Program-made: the position numbers and the translations under genes | The notes under the pieces: generated by a model | Databases searched by the model: none | Seen by the model: the letters and a program-made list of their open reading frames with translations, nothing else | Told to the model about the DNA's origin: nothing | Shown here: positions 10,895 to 22,213 of the stretch, piece by piece | Layout of the letters: the number at the start of each line of letters is the position of its first letter | How positions within the stretch are numbered: position 1 is the first letter of the stretch | Origin: Siphonodentalium dalli | Taxonomy: Eukaryota; Mollusca; Scaphopoda; Gadilida; Siphonodentaliidae | Length of the DNA: 64,000 nt | Assembly (NCBI GenBank): GCA_032622095.1 | Contig: CP136065.1 | Span: 203,930,618-203,994,617, forward strand | Direction: 5' to 3'

Positions 10895-11478
10895 GCCGAT
10901 TTTTCGCGAAAAAAAATCGGGCCATTCAGCAGGAACCGTCGAGAAAATGGTTTTAATAAAAGGTGTTTCGTCATCAAATCCCAGGAATCGACATGAATCC
11001 TGAAAAAGAAAGAAATATGCACGAGAAGCGTAAATGGCAAATTCCGGTGTTTTGCATGAAGCATGTGTTCGGATTTTGTTACAATTTAAAATAAACACAA
11101 GAATTTCTTATTTTTTTCGTGATTCCATTTGAGACGTACGACGTACGTTCTTCTGACTCTATTTAATACTGTACTGTTGATCCATTATAAGCTCGTCGAG
11201 TCGTGCAAACCAAAATGTTGCGAAAGATGCTGAATGTCGCGAAATCTGAACCTTACTTTTTGGCAATAGTTTTCTTTGCATTTGTGAAATTACGTTAAGG
11301 GTGATTTAGAATAAATGTTGTTCATTGTAATATGAATGCAATGTAAACGCTCTTTATCAACAATGTGTGGTATCTGTTCTTATCAGCATGACATCTAAAC
11401 ATTCCAAATGAAACTCTGTTCCATGTCAGAAGGTACAGAGAGGTTGGGGAGGGGAACTAATTTTAGATTATTTAAGAA
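10895..11478 (-). promoter_or_regulatory. U2 array spacer 1: promoter of the downstream U2 copy and 3' flank of the upstream one
   Basis: The 584-bp spacer is almost the same as those at 17653, 41148 and 60361. Just upstream of the U2 start is an inverted repeat (10895-10923, CCGATTTTTCGCGAAAAA-type). At -55 to -69 there is an A/T box TTTTATTAAAA (10949-10963), where a snRNA proximal element would be expected. An octamer-like ATGCAAAG (minus strand) lies at 11274-11281. Past the upstream U2 3' end is an AAATAATCTAAAATTAG stretch that resembles a snRNA 3' box. The regulatory roles are inferred from position and from conservation between the four spacers. Confidence 0.65.
11365..11386 (+). repeat. 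Inverted copy of the U2 LINE target inside the spacer
   Basis: Twenty-two plus-strand bases match U2 nt 31-52 with a single change (GTGTGGTATCTGTTCTTATC then AG), opposite in direction to the U2 genes. The same segment is present in all four spacers, starting near 18130, 41638 and 60838. It contains the whole target used by the resident LINE families. Confidence 0.85.
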
Positions 11479-11633
11479 TGGGCCGATCCCGGAGGTACTG
11501 AAATACCGGGCCAACCCGTGGCGAGGTTAGAGCAAGCTCTAGGCCACTCGCCTACAGTCAAAAATCAGTTTAATATCGAAGTCCCCATTTGGGGACGTAT
11601 CAGATATTAAGCTGATAAGAACAGATACTACAC
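11479..11633 (-). ncRNA. U2: U2 snRNA gene, 3' fragment (nt 31 to end), downstream of element B
   Basis: On the minus strand from 11633: GTGTAGTATCTG (branch-point recognition), stem IIa ATCAG...CTGAT, stem IIb TCCCCAAATGGGGA, the Sm site GATTTTTGA, and then stem-loops III and IV ending near GATCGGCCCA. About 155 nt match the expected length of the U2 3' part. All core parts look sound, so the damage is the upstream LINE rather than decay of the RNA. The LINE A tail abuts GTG directly. Confidence 0.93.
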
Positions 11634-11763
11634 TTTTTTTTTTTTTTTTTTATAAAAAGTTTTATTCAGATAATACGAAATAATAATACAGGTTTTACAA
11701 ATAATAACGATGACAGAAATACAAATACAGAGTAATACGGCGAAATAACGAAATAAATGGAAA

Positions 11764-11842
11764 GCTGGCTAACTGCCAGCACCGTACATGCCCCCGCTCC
11801 GATTAAAAACAGACGAGTCTGCGGTATCTCAGGTTTGGAGCG
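11764..11842 (-). other. Structured 3' UTR of K-type element B
   Basis: Three hairpin-forming pairs are visible: GCTGGC with GCCAGC (11764-11780), CAGAC with GTCTG (11810-11821), and CGCTCC with GGAGCG enclosing the second (11795-11842). The same set is kept in elements C and H. It probably serves as the RT recognition structure, which is inference. Confidence 0.6.
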
Positions 11843-12046
11843 AGGGCTAAAGAGCAAAAACGAGTTGGGGGATAATTCTTACCCACCCAACTCCCCACGA
11901 AGATAAAGACAAAATACAATACAGAGTTACCCATCCCAGGCCGCAGAGACGATAAGCGTCCTGCGACTTAGGATGGACAACTCCACGGAAAGGTTGAATG
12001 TCGATAGAGTTATCGGAAATCTTCTTCTTAAAGGTACTTATACTTA

Positions 12047-15000
12047 TCAGAATGTAAATTCCACTTTGTCGTTCGAAACGCGACAGATATCAGCCGTTAC
12101 CAGCCAGTATCTGTCGAATTCCGAACTGTGGAGGCGCTCGTGATCTGCGAGTATGCGAATACCCAACCGATTGAGATAATCAACAATAAGTTTTTGTGGG
12201 TGAGTGGGACCTTTCCGAAATTTGGCCTCGTTACGAAAATACCAAATAGTGCTAATTGCTTCTGTGAGAAGAACGAGAATAGTGGCTTTGTGATGCCTGT
12301 CAAGATTTATGGGTCAAGATTTATGGGTAACTGTAAAAAGCGGACTGTTTTGGCGAGAGGTCGAATGACTGTTCTGGGCGTTATGTTATTGACCCACTGA
12401 AATATAAGTCGCCATAAAGGTTGGACCTTGGCGCAAAAACAAAATAAATGTTCGTGAGATTCATCTTCTGCACGACAAAGAAGGCATACTTTATAACGTA
12501 AGATTTTTTAATGATGAAGTAGTTGATTGACTGGCAAAATGTCATGCGCCAGTTTCCATATGTCTCTCCTCGCGACGGGGCCGATAAAGGGATTATGTAA
12601 ATTGTTCCAAGTCGTGCCAAAGTGAATAAGGGGATATTTGTTAATTACAATAGGGGGCTTGACAATTGCACTTAGAAAATCCAAGTAAAATTGTCTCGTG
12701 GTGAAACCATCAAATTTAAAGTCGGGGCGGATTTTTAAATATTTTCTAAGGGCCGCCATTACCTTAGTATAAAAAGGGGGTGGTTGTTCTGAACAATGGG
12801 GAATTAAATTAGAACCAAATTCAGGCCTAAAACGGACCAGCGATAGACTTATCCAATATGTGACAAAACATCCCCATCTGATATTGGGGAATGTCATGAA
12901 CCTCTGCAGATGTTGCATGTAAAATGCGTCAAGTTTGGACGGAATATGAGAAAGCCCGGTCCCTCCCCGCAGGGGTTCCTGCTTATTCTCCCAAATAAAT
13001 TTATGCATCTTTGAATTAAAGGAACATAAATATGCAGCAGACAAAGGGATAACAGAACAGTAATACCAGATTTTCGACAGGGCATAAGTAAGTATTAACA
13101 AGGACGGTGCGGGAGAAGGGGGTCAGTTTACGATCAAATGAATTTTGGAGCACACCAGAAAATTTAGAAAGAAGATTGTGAAAATGACCATCGAGTGTAA
13201 TATTATTTCCATACTGAATTCCAAGAAGTTTTTGATGAGGGACCCAGCGTAAGCCATGTGGCTTGTCAGTGCGATCCCTCCAAGAGCCTAAAAATATACC
13301 GGCTGATTTGTTCAGATTTAATTTAGCGCCGGAAGCTTTACCAAAAAGGGCGCAGTTAGATAAGATATGTTCAATGGAGTTGTCATTAGTGACTATCGTG
13401 GTGACGTCATCCGCATACGCAGCTAGCTAGCAAACCCAAAATCTGCGTATCCGAACGGAATTTAATCAGAAGGGGCTCTAAACAGAGGACGTACAAAAGT
13501 GGGGAAATACTGCATCCTTGGCGCACTGATCGCGTGACGGGGAAAAAGGTCAGATATAAACTGATTTACAATAACAGACGAAGTGATGTCTTTGTAAAAA
13601 AGTTTAATCCATGAAATAAATTTGGGGCCGAACCCATATGCCGAAAGGGCACGAAAAAGATAAATGTGATCAACCCGATCGAAAGCTTTAGCTTGATCGA
13701 GGGAAATGAGGGCACACCTAATATTTTTATGATTTACATAGTCAATGAGATTCCGCAATAAATGGGCATTATCCAAAATTGACCTTCCGGGAACGCCGCA
13801 AGTTTGGTCAGAATGCACTAAAGTGCCAATGACGTCCCGGAGGCGGTTTGTAAAAAATTTCTAAAGAATTTTATAGTCATAATTAAGTAGACTGATAGGG
13901 CGATAATTTGAAATGAGTTCGGGGTGCTGGGGGTCTTTCAAAAGTAAAACAATAAGGGACTGTCGCTGCGAGGCTGACAGCTGACCTGAAAGAAAACAAT
14001 TATTGTATAAATTTTGTAGTGTGGGCGCGATGTAATCAAGGAATGTAAAATAAAATTCCTTGCCCAACCCATCACTACCCGGAGACTTGTTATTCTTCAT
14101 TTGCGATACCGCAGTTTTAATTTCATCTATGGATATAGGGGCTTCGCATAAAGTTTGGTCAGAAGACGATAGTTGGGGCAAGTCAGTTAAAAATTCTGAA
14201 CAAGCAGAATTATCAATGGGCTCAGCAGAGAAAAGGTGAGAATAAAATTCCCTAAATTGAGTTAAAATATCACGAGAATCTGTGTAGGTATGATCATCTA
14301 CAGTAACAGATTTAATAGTTTTACTGGAACCACGATGATTCTCCATCCGATGGAAGTGCGGGGAAGTGGATTCCTGAGAATCCAACTCCCGCGCACGAGA
14401 TCGGATGAAGGACCCGTGTTCCAGCTCCAAATATAAATCGTGAAGTTGGGTGCGCAAAGCTGTAATTTGTTCCGAGTAATTACCAGGATTAAGTTTTTTC
14501 CGCTGAGCAAAGGTCAAAATATTGTCGTTCAAGACTACGTATCGTAGATTTATGCGAAAAAGAAAGCCGTTTACTATGTGAAGTGATAAAGGACTTCACC
14601 TGCCCTTTGATTCCCTCTCACCATTCGGACGTGACGGCAGAGGCGGCCACACCCGATGTGAGAGAAGACCAAAGGGAGACAAAGTCCTTCTGGAAAGTGC
14701 TATCGCGTAAAGTTTTAGCTTTTGCTTTCCAGTAACCGCGTCCGAAAGATTGACAATTAAATTTCTTTATACGGAACGAAACGGCATCATGATCCGATAA
14801 ACAGCCTACAATTTGTTTAAATGAAGAAACAGAAGATAACAAGGACTCGGAGACGTAGAACCGGTCGATCCGAGAAGCACTACCTCCCCGAGTCCAGGTG
14901 TACTGTGTTGCTGTGGGTTCGAGATAGCGAAATATATCTTTCAAATGATAAATAGTTCGAATTTTAGCCCATTTCCGGGACACAGGGAGGACCCGGTCGT

Positions 15001-15472
15001 GACCAATCCGATCGAGCGATACATCATCAACAAAATTAAAATCGCCCCCGACTATGGTCGGACGCACAGAGACCAAGTGAGGCACCACCCGATCGAAAAA
15101 GTCACGACGAGGCCCCCCGCTGTCGTTGGGACCATAAACATTAATTAGCCGAAGCGGCTGATCATCAAAAATTATATCAAGAACGACCATGCATCCATCT
15201 GTATCAAAAAACTGCTTAGTAACTTCAATGTTTAAATGAGGAGAAATTAGGATAGCAGCACCGCGGGCAGTGTTGGTACCATATGAATAAAAACCTTTCA
15301 TGTCAAGAGTAGCATTTAAAGATAACGCATCTAGCTGGCCTAAAACATGCGTTTCTTGCAAAAATATGATATCGATCGATTGGAAGCGAATAAGCATTTT
15401 CAACATGCGCTGTTTTTGTGTACTGCTCAGTCCATTGCAGTTAAGGGACGCTATGTGTAAATTCGCCATCAT
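12047..15472 (-). pseudogene. ORF2 of element B (endonuclease-RT), multiply disrupted
   Basis: The start MMANLHIASLNCNGL at 15472 opens an AP endonuclease domain (LQETH, RPTIVGGDFNFVDD, SRIDRFY, SDHDAVSF) of about 280 residues. A stop at about 14620 replaces the second Trp of the EWW motif. The RT follows with KSPGSDGLGKEF, SNYRPISLLN, LDQAKAFDRVDH at about 13690 and a YADD block near 13410 disturbed by a small deletion. Frame changes occur near 13860, 13480, 13100 and 12500. The last codons (KVEFTF, stop at 12047-12049) match element H exactly. The protein would nick U2 DNA and copy the LINE RNA there; this copy cannot. Confidence 0.9.
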
Positions 15473-16149
15473 GCTAGCAATTTAAGGGAAAAGAGACCAC
15501 AGCAACAGCAGCGAAACTAAATAAACAAATAAAAATAATAAAGAGCGTTTGGTGAACGCGGGCACCAACTCGGTCGACCGGTGAACCGCGGCGTACCGCT
15601 GCACACCAGCCGACAAAGAAGGCCCCCGCGCTAACCAAAACAAACTGACAGAAGAGTGCAGGGTCACCGAGTGCTGTACACTCGGATGACCCAATGCAAA
15701 TAAGGACGGAAAATCAAGAAAGTGCGGAAGGCATAGCGACAAACGCGATCGACCAGAAAACAGTCTAAAACGGCCGCAATCTGGCCGACCGCACTCGTCG
15801 ACACACCACCCACACACAATAGAGATTAAAATAAACAAAGAGACAGAGCGACAACCACGCCGGTCAGTCAGCGAACAGCGGATTACCGGTGTACGATAAC
15901 CGCCCGGCGAAGTCGACGCACTGTCAATGCATAAGAGTGCAGGGTCACCGAGTGCGATAATACACTCTGGTGACCAAGCACTAAAGAGATAAAATAACAT
16001 TGAGTGGACAACACAGCGACATACCCGATCGAGCAGAAAACAGCCTAAATCGGCCGTTATCTGATCGACCTGGCACGTCGATACGCTGTCCACCCAGAAC
16101 AATAGAAAAGAAAATAACTTCGCCAAAACACTGGCGAATCGAAGGGAAA
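15473..16149 (-). other. Inter-ORF spacer of element B with ~281-bp tandem unit and twin hairpins
   Basis: The unit starts at 15656 and again at 15937. Each copy begins GTGCAGGGTCACCGAGTGC and folds into a hairpin (15661-15692; 15943-15975). Long open stretches on the minus strand are not conserved between elements as protein, so the spacer is regarded as non-coding RNA structure between the two ORFs. Confidence 0.65.
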
Positions 16150-17542
16150 TCAGGGACGGTCCGTGGTTAGGGTGGGGGTGGTTGTAGAATAAAGAACGTC
16201 CGGATACACAGTTCCAAGGATAGTTGTAATAACATTGAGTGAATCACACCTCCGACATCTCCGAATCATGGTCTGAGGACCACCCTCTTCGTCCGGCAAC
16301 TTAGCAATGTCTGTAACATTCTTTTTGTATGCCCCTGAAGAATCGGACGACGATGAGGCGGATCTCTTCAGGGGGTTCCGCGTTCCCGACGTGTCCATGG
16401 TTGAAAATATAGACCCACTGGTGAAGAATCCATCATCAGAGGCCAGGACGGCATCCTGTGTCGCGGTAGATAAATCTACCTGACCAGGGCCGACCTGGCT
16501 GGCCTCCCGGGAGGGAGGGTGCGCATCAACAGGGTGCAAGGCACCCTGCTCGGAATCGATGGATTCCGCGACTGCCCCCAGTGTCGCGGAGGAAGGCTCC
16601 TCCGGAGGGACTGAGGGGGAGGCTTATCCCCCTGTTTCACAGCAGAGTCCTCTGCTGGAGTGACAGGGGTCGCTCCCAACATACTTACAGGGGTGGTGTC
16701 CCCCTGCTGCTGGTCGGCCGAAGATGCCGCTATCGCATTCAGTGTCGCAGTGGAGATGGACTCCACTGGAGGGACTGAAGGGGAAGACTTATCCCCCTGT
16801 TTTGCAACAGGGATTGCTTCCGGCGCAAACACAACAAACTCGTTTTCCGCTATCTGAATCGATGGTCCACTGAGCGCCTCAGCATAACTGGACCTCGGTG
16901 GGGGCTGCCTTCTCGTACCGGAAACGAGGTTCCTTCAGGTGCTGCTCCACCCTCCTGGGGCACAGCTCCCAGGTCCGGGTGTGCCCCACTCCCCTGCACG
17001 CAAAACACAAAGGCGGTCTACCCTTAATCACTATGGGGATGAACTGACCATTTGCTGTGTCTATCGAATACGGCATGGAATCAATCCGATTAGAGTTCAC
17101 CGTCATGCTGACTAATTTAGTTTCATTAGCCACACTGCTCCCTCCCACATAGCTCGTGTCATCACGAATCGAGTGGATTTCTCCGTAGTTGCCCAACACC
17201 CTGGAATAAATTTCCGATCGAAGAAAAAACGGTACCCACAAAAGCTTCACAACTATTTCCTTCGTAAAAAAAAGGCTGAAATGACATTCCGATCCCGTCG
17301 TCTGGAAACTCCAGCGTCCTGAGAAATTCCAAGGAATCCATGTGCTGTACATGACTGAACGTCATGTACCATGTGGTGGGCCTTGAAAGTCTAAACAAGG
17401 CGTCCACCACTGTCATATCAAAGTCTTTCTTAAGCAAATCTCCCATCTTCTCTGTGGTCATCCGGTATTTGTTCACTCCGTCCACCTTAATTTCCACGGT
17501 CCTGGCCGCCCTAAACTCATTGTAGAGCCCGTCAGCCGCCAT
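16150..17542 (-). pseudogene. ORF1 of element B (zinc-knuckle RNA-binding protein), frameshifted
   Basis: It starts MAADGLYNEFRAARTVEIKV, the start shared with D and H, 76 nt from the U2 junction. An N-terminal block (MGDLLKKDFDM, ALFRLSRPTTWYMTF) is followed in a second frame by LLWVPFFLRSEIYSRVLGNY and the knuckle CFACRGVGHTRTWELC (C-x2-C-x4-H-x6-C). The C-terminal third is built from Pro/Thr-rich repeats (KQGDKSSPSVPPVESISTAT, then KQGDKPPPQ) and ends with NPLKRSASSSS plus an acidic stretch near 16250. Frame changes lie near 17180, 16860 and 16530, and a one-base loss near 16270 alters the end. Confidence 0.8.
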
Positions 17543-17618
17543 AGCTGCGTCCCTGACTGGCGGGAAAAACTGGATCAATTAGTGAAAGTAGGTCACGATA
17601 ATCAATCAAGTCAGATAT

Positions 17619-17652
17619 CACTTTGAACTGAGCCAAAAGGCAGAGAAGCGAT
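17619..17652 (-). ncRNA. U2: U2 snRNA gene, 5' fragment, upstream of element B
   Basis: The minus strand from 17652 begins ATCGCTTCTCTGCC, where GG has become TG, and continues TTTTGGCTCAGTTCAAAGTG, with two further changes in the U6-pairing segment. It pairs with the 3' piece at 11479-11633 as the two halves of the gene split by B. These substitutions at otherwise near-invariant bases show it is no longer selected. Confidence 0.88.
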
Positions 17653-18237
17653 GCAGATTTTTCGCGGAAAAAAATCGGGCCATTCAGCAGGAACCGTCGA
17701 GAAAATGGTTTTAATAAAAGGTGTGTCGTCATCAAATCCCAGGAATCGACATTAATCCTGAAAAAGAAAGAAATATGCATGAGAAGCGAAAATGGCGAAA
17801 TTCCGGTGTTTTGCATGAAGCATGTGTTCGGATTTTGTTACAATTTAGAATAAACACAAGAATTTCGTCATTTTTTTCGTGACTCCATTTGAGACGTACG
17901 ACGTACGTTCTTCTGACTCTATTTAATACTGTACTGTTGATCCACTATAAGCTCATCGAGTCGTGCAAACCAAAATGTTGCGAAAGATGCTGAATGTCGC
18001 GAAATATGAACCTTACTTTTTTGCAATAGTTTTCTTTGCATTTGTGAAATTACGTTAAGGGTGATTTAGAATAAATGTTGTTCATTGTAATATGAATGCA
18101 ATGCAAACGCTCTTTATCAACAATGTGTGGTATCTGTTCTTATCAGCATGACATCTAAACATTCCAAATGAAACTCTGTTCCATATCAGAAGGTACAGAG
18201 AGGTTGGAGGGGCAACTAATTTTAGATTATTTAAGAA
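17653..18237 (-). promoter_or_regulatory. U2 array spacer 2
   Basis: 585 bp, nearly identical to spacer 1, with the same start-site inverted repeat (one mismatch in its left arm), A/T box, octamer-like site and the plus-oriented target copy near 18126-18147. The close match between spacers 6-7 kb apart fits a tandem array that was once homogenised. Confidence 0.65.
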
Positions 18238-18392
18238 TGGGCCGATCCCGGAGGTACTGCAATACCGGGCCAACCCGTGGCGAGGTTAGAGCAAGCTCTA
18301 GGCCACTCGCCTACAGTCAAAAATCAGTTTAATATCGAAGTCCCCATTTGGGGACGTATCAGATATTAAGCTGATAAGAACAGATACTACAC
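18238..18392 (-). ncRNA. U2: U2 snRNA gene, 3' fragment, downstream of element C
   Basis: Starts GTGTAGTATCTG at 18392 directly after the A/T-rich tail of element C. Stem IIa, stem IIb (TCCCCAAATGGGGA), the GATTTTTGA Sm site and the terminal loop (GGTATTGCAGTACC, closer to the usual U2 loop than copy 1) are all present. Its own 5' half is missing, because C is fused on its far side to LINE X1 instead of to U2. Confidence 0.93.
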
Positions 18393-18506
18393 TTTTCTTT
18401 TTTTTTTTAATGAGTTTATTCGATGATACTAAAGATTACATGGACATACATGGATACAAGGTAACGGTTACAGAAGAGTACAGTAATATAATGAAAGGAA
18501 TGCAAA

Positions 18507-18594
18507 GCTGGCAATCTGCCAGCACTGTACCGGTCCCCGCTCCGAATAAAAACAGACGAATCTGCGGTATCACAGGTTGGAGCGGAGACCTTAC
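18507..18594 (-). other. Structured 3' UTR of K-type element C
   Basis: The same hairpins as in B and H occur in a diverged sequence: GCTGGC/GCCAGC at 18507-18523, CAGA...TCTG at 18553-18564 and CGCTCC/GGAGCG closing at 18539-18594. Changes fall mostly in loops. Confidence 0.6.
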
Positions 18595-18760
18595 AAACAA
18601 AACAAGTTTGGTAATAAATATTACCCACCCAACTCCCCTCGAAAAATTGTTGGATAGAGTTACCGATCCCGCATCTCGGAGACACAAAGTTCTCCGCGAT
18701 GTAGGAAGGATAACTCCAACGAATCCGACGAAAAGAAGGCCGACTATAGAGTGCTCGGTA

Positions 18761-21700
18761 TTAGAAATTAAAGGTAACCTTGTTGTCGGCCGAAATTTGA
18801 CAGATATCATCCGTGACCGTCCAATACCTGTCAAAGTCCGGCCGAGATAGGCGACAGAAATCCGCTAAAATGCGAATCCTGAGCCGATTCAAAAAGATAA
18901 CAATTAATGTGTTCACATGCGTGCTACCTTTGTGAAATTTGGCCTCGTTCCTGAGGTACCAAATGGCGCTAATGGATTCCGTAATAAGGACCAATGTAAT
19001 TGCACGATGGTGTCTACTGATGTTGGTAGGAAGCTGTAAAAAACGGATAGTTGCACATACATGCCAAATTTCAGTATTGGGATTGAAATTATTAACCCAC
19101 ATGAATATCAGACGCCATAGTAACTGAATATTTGGACAAAAGCAGAATAAATGTTCAATTGTTTCAATTTCCTTCTTGCACAAGGGGCATAATTTATAAG
19201 TTGTCATATGGAAGGAATGTAACAGATAATTCACTGGCAGAATTTCATGGATGACACGCCAGGTGTCCTTACGACCGTGAGGTCCTATAAATGAATGGTG
19301 TAAATTGGACCAAGTTTTGGCGAAATCAATTGTAGGATATCTGTTTATGATGCGTGGGGGATGAATAATTTTTGAAAGAAACCCTTGATAAAAAACCTTA
19401 CAAGAAATATCATTAAATGAAAGATTTGGTTTTATTGCCAAGTATATTTTCAAGGCTTTAAGAACGCTGGCATAAAATGGTGGTGGCAATTCCGAACAAT
19501 GGGGTATCAAATTTGAACCAAATTCTGGACGAAATTTACTGAGGGAATGACCGATCCAATATTTAACGAAACATCCCCAGCGGACATCTGGAAACATAAT
19601 TAACCGTTGCAAGTGCCTCATGTAAAAGGCATTCAGCTTGCTAGGGATGTGAGAAAGTCCTGTTCCGCCACTTAGTTTATCGTGATAAACTGCTTGGCGG
19701 GCCAAGGGGTCTTTCTTACCTTCCCACAAAAAGTTAAACATTTTAGAATCAAAATACTTATTGTATGCACGGGATAATGGGATGATGGAGCAATAATACC
19801 ACAATTTCGACAATGCAAAGGTATTAATAAGTGTGGTTCGATTAAATGGTGACAATTTTCTGTTAAAAGCATTGCGTAATACACTGGAAAATTTTTGGAG
19901 CAAGTTATGGAAATGACCATCCAAAGATATGTCATTTCCAAACTGAACTCCCAACAATTTTCTGATGTGGAACCCATTGTATGTTAAACGGTTTGTCTGT
20001 GCGACCGCGCCAAGAACCCAGAAAAATACCAGCTGATTTCTGTAAATTTAATTTCGAGCCAGAGGCCTTACCGAATAAAGTGCATAATAAAAGCAATTTA
20101 GCCACAGAGCTAGTTGTAGTAACCACCGCGGTGACGTCGTCCGCATACGCAGCGAGCTTCACCGGTTCAGTGGAACACTGAAACGATAAACCTACAATCT
20201 CCGTATCCGAACGAAGCCGCCGCAAAAAGGGTTCTAAACAGAGAACATATAAGAGAGGGGATATGCTGCATCCCTGTCTCACAGAGCGTGTCACGGGGAA
20301 GGGGTCAGAAATGAATTGATTAACAATCACAGAAGAAGTAACATCTGTATAAAATAGTCTGACCCAAGAAATAAATTTAGGGCCGAAACCAAAAGCCTGT
20401 AATGTCCGAAATAAGTATGTGTGATCAACTCTATCAAAAGCTTTCACTTGATCTAAGCTAATAAAAGCGCATGGAATATTATGTCAACCACGTCATGTAA
20501 TAAATGAGCATTGTCAAGAATGGTGCGCCCCGGAACACCACAAGTTTGATCCGGGTGCACCAAACTTGCAATGACATTCCGTAAACGGTTCGCAAATATT
20601 TTGGAAAAAATTTTATAGTCATAATTCAATAAGCTAATGGGACGATAATTAGAAACTAATTCAGGATGATTGGGGTCTTTGAGAAGTAAAATAATAAGGG
20701 ACTGTCTTTGTGACTTTGTTAAACAACCAGAATGAAAGCAGTTATTGTATAACTGAAGAAGTGTCGGTGAAATCAAATCCAAAAATGTATAATAAAATTC
20801 ACGGCCTAAACCGTCATCACCAGGTGATTTATTATTTTTCATGTCAGACACTGAAGTTTTTATTTCCTCAATAGTTATGAGAGCATCGCATAAGGCGGAG
20901 TCAGTTGTGGATAAATGGGGTAAATCAGTGAGAAAAGTATCACAAATTGTGTCATCAATTTGCTCAACTGAAAATAATTGTTCATAAAAATCCTTAAAGT
21001 GATGAAGAATATCTTCAGATTTAGTATACGTATGGTTGTCAACAATGACAGAAGAAATGTTCTTTTTAGAGCCACGGTGGTACTCCATCCGATGAAAGTG
21101 CGGGGAAGTGGATTCCTGAGAATCCAATTCCCGCGCACGAGATCGGATGAAGGACCCATGTTCCATATCTAAATACATGTCATGTAATTTTTTACGAATC
21201 GCTTTAATTTGATCAGCATAATTCCCAGGATTAAATTTTTCAGCTGAACATAAGGAAAAGTATTGATTTTCTAAATCCCTAATTACTGATTTTTTCTGGA
21301 AAGATAACCTCTTACTGTAAGAAATGATAAAGGATTTTATCTGCATTTTGACCCTCTCCCACCAATCAGGCGTGACGGCATCAGCAGTCACACCTGAAGT
21401 GAGAGAGGACCAAAACGAGATAAAATCCTTCTGAAAAGATAAGTCTGAAAAAGTATTGCAATTCGCCTTCCAATAACCACGTCCTGTGGACTGGCATTGG
21501 AATTGCTGAATTTGAAATACGATAATGTCATGATCAGAAATCCCGGAAACAATTTGACGGAAAGAATGAATTGATGATAATAATGTAGCAGTTGCATAAA
21601 ACCGATCGAGTCTAGAAAAACTATTACCCCTACTCAAAGTATATTTAATCTCATTGGGATTTAAAGTACGAAATATATCTTTCAAATGATACGTGTCTTT

Positions 21701-22213
21701 GATTTTGTCCCATTTACGGGCTACCGCGAGAACCCTATCGTGACCAATTCGATTGAGCAAAACGCTGTCTACAAAATTATAATCGCCCCCGATAATAATC
21801 CGACGCTTAGATACCAAATGCGGAATTACTCGATTGAAGAAATCACGACGGGGTCCGCCGCTATCATTTGGCGCATAAATATTAATTAGGCGCAAAGGTT
21901 GATTATCCAGTGTAACATCTAAAACCACCATACGTCCATCAGTATCAAAAAAGCGTTTATCAATAGTCAGCTCTAAATGTTTAGAAATAAGAATGGCTGT
22001 GCCACGGGCTGTGTCAGTTCCAAATGACCAATAACCGTCCACATCTAAAGAAGCATTTACAAATGAGGATTCAAGTTGTCCGGAAATGTGTGTTTCTTGA
22101 AGAAATAAAATATGTAAAGAATTCATGTGAATCAGCATTTTAAGAATGCGTTGCTTCCGTTGACAGCTAAGGCCATTACAATTGAAGGATGCAAAATTAA
22201 CAGGCGCCATCAT
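18761..22213 (-). pseudogene. ORF2 of element C (endonuclease-RT), near-intact, one small deletion
   Basis: The start MMAPVNFASFNCNGL is at 22213. Endonuclease blocks: LQETHISG, RLINIYAPNDSGG, IIGGDYNF, SRLDRFY and SGISDHDIIVF. RT blocks: KSPGDDGLGREF, SNYRPISLLNYDYKI, HPDQTCGVPGR, DQVKAFDRVDH, VRQGCSISPLL, AYADDVTAVV. The C-terminal knuckle is CPLCKKEIETIEHLFCFC at about 19215-19160, and the stop is at 18761. The frame is open over about 1,150 codons except near 20450-20470, where about 13 nt are lost just before the first catalytic Asp. It is one of the best preserved copies in the window. Confidence 0.92.

Larger units (their letters stand above)
11634..17618 (-). mobile_element. K-type (Keno-like) LINE, element B, full length about 6.0 kb
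   Basis: It is inserted in one U2 gene between 17619 (5' piece ending AAAGTG) and 11633 (3' piece starting GTG), giving a GTG duplication. Parts from right to left are a 76-nt 5' UTR, ORF1, an inter-ORF spacer of 0.68 kb, ORF2, a 3' UTR with conserved hairpins, and an A tail at 11651-11634. Length (5985 bp) agrees with element H once the insertion in H is removed. The two are clearly one subfamily. Several frameshifts and a stop make B dead. Confidence 0.93.

Noticed and set aside
18410-18850. 146-codon plus-strand open frame
   Set aside because: It lies antisense to the 3' UTR and ORF2 end of element C, and the corresponding stretch in B and H is not conserved as protein.
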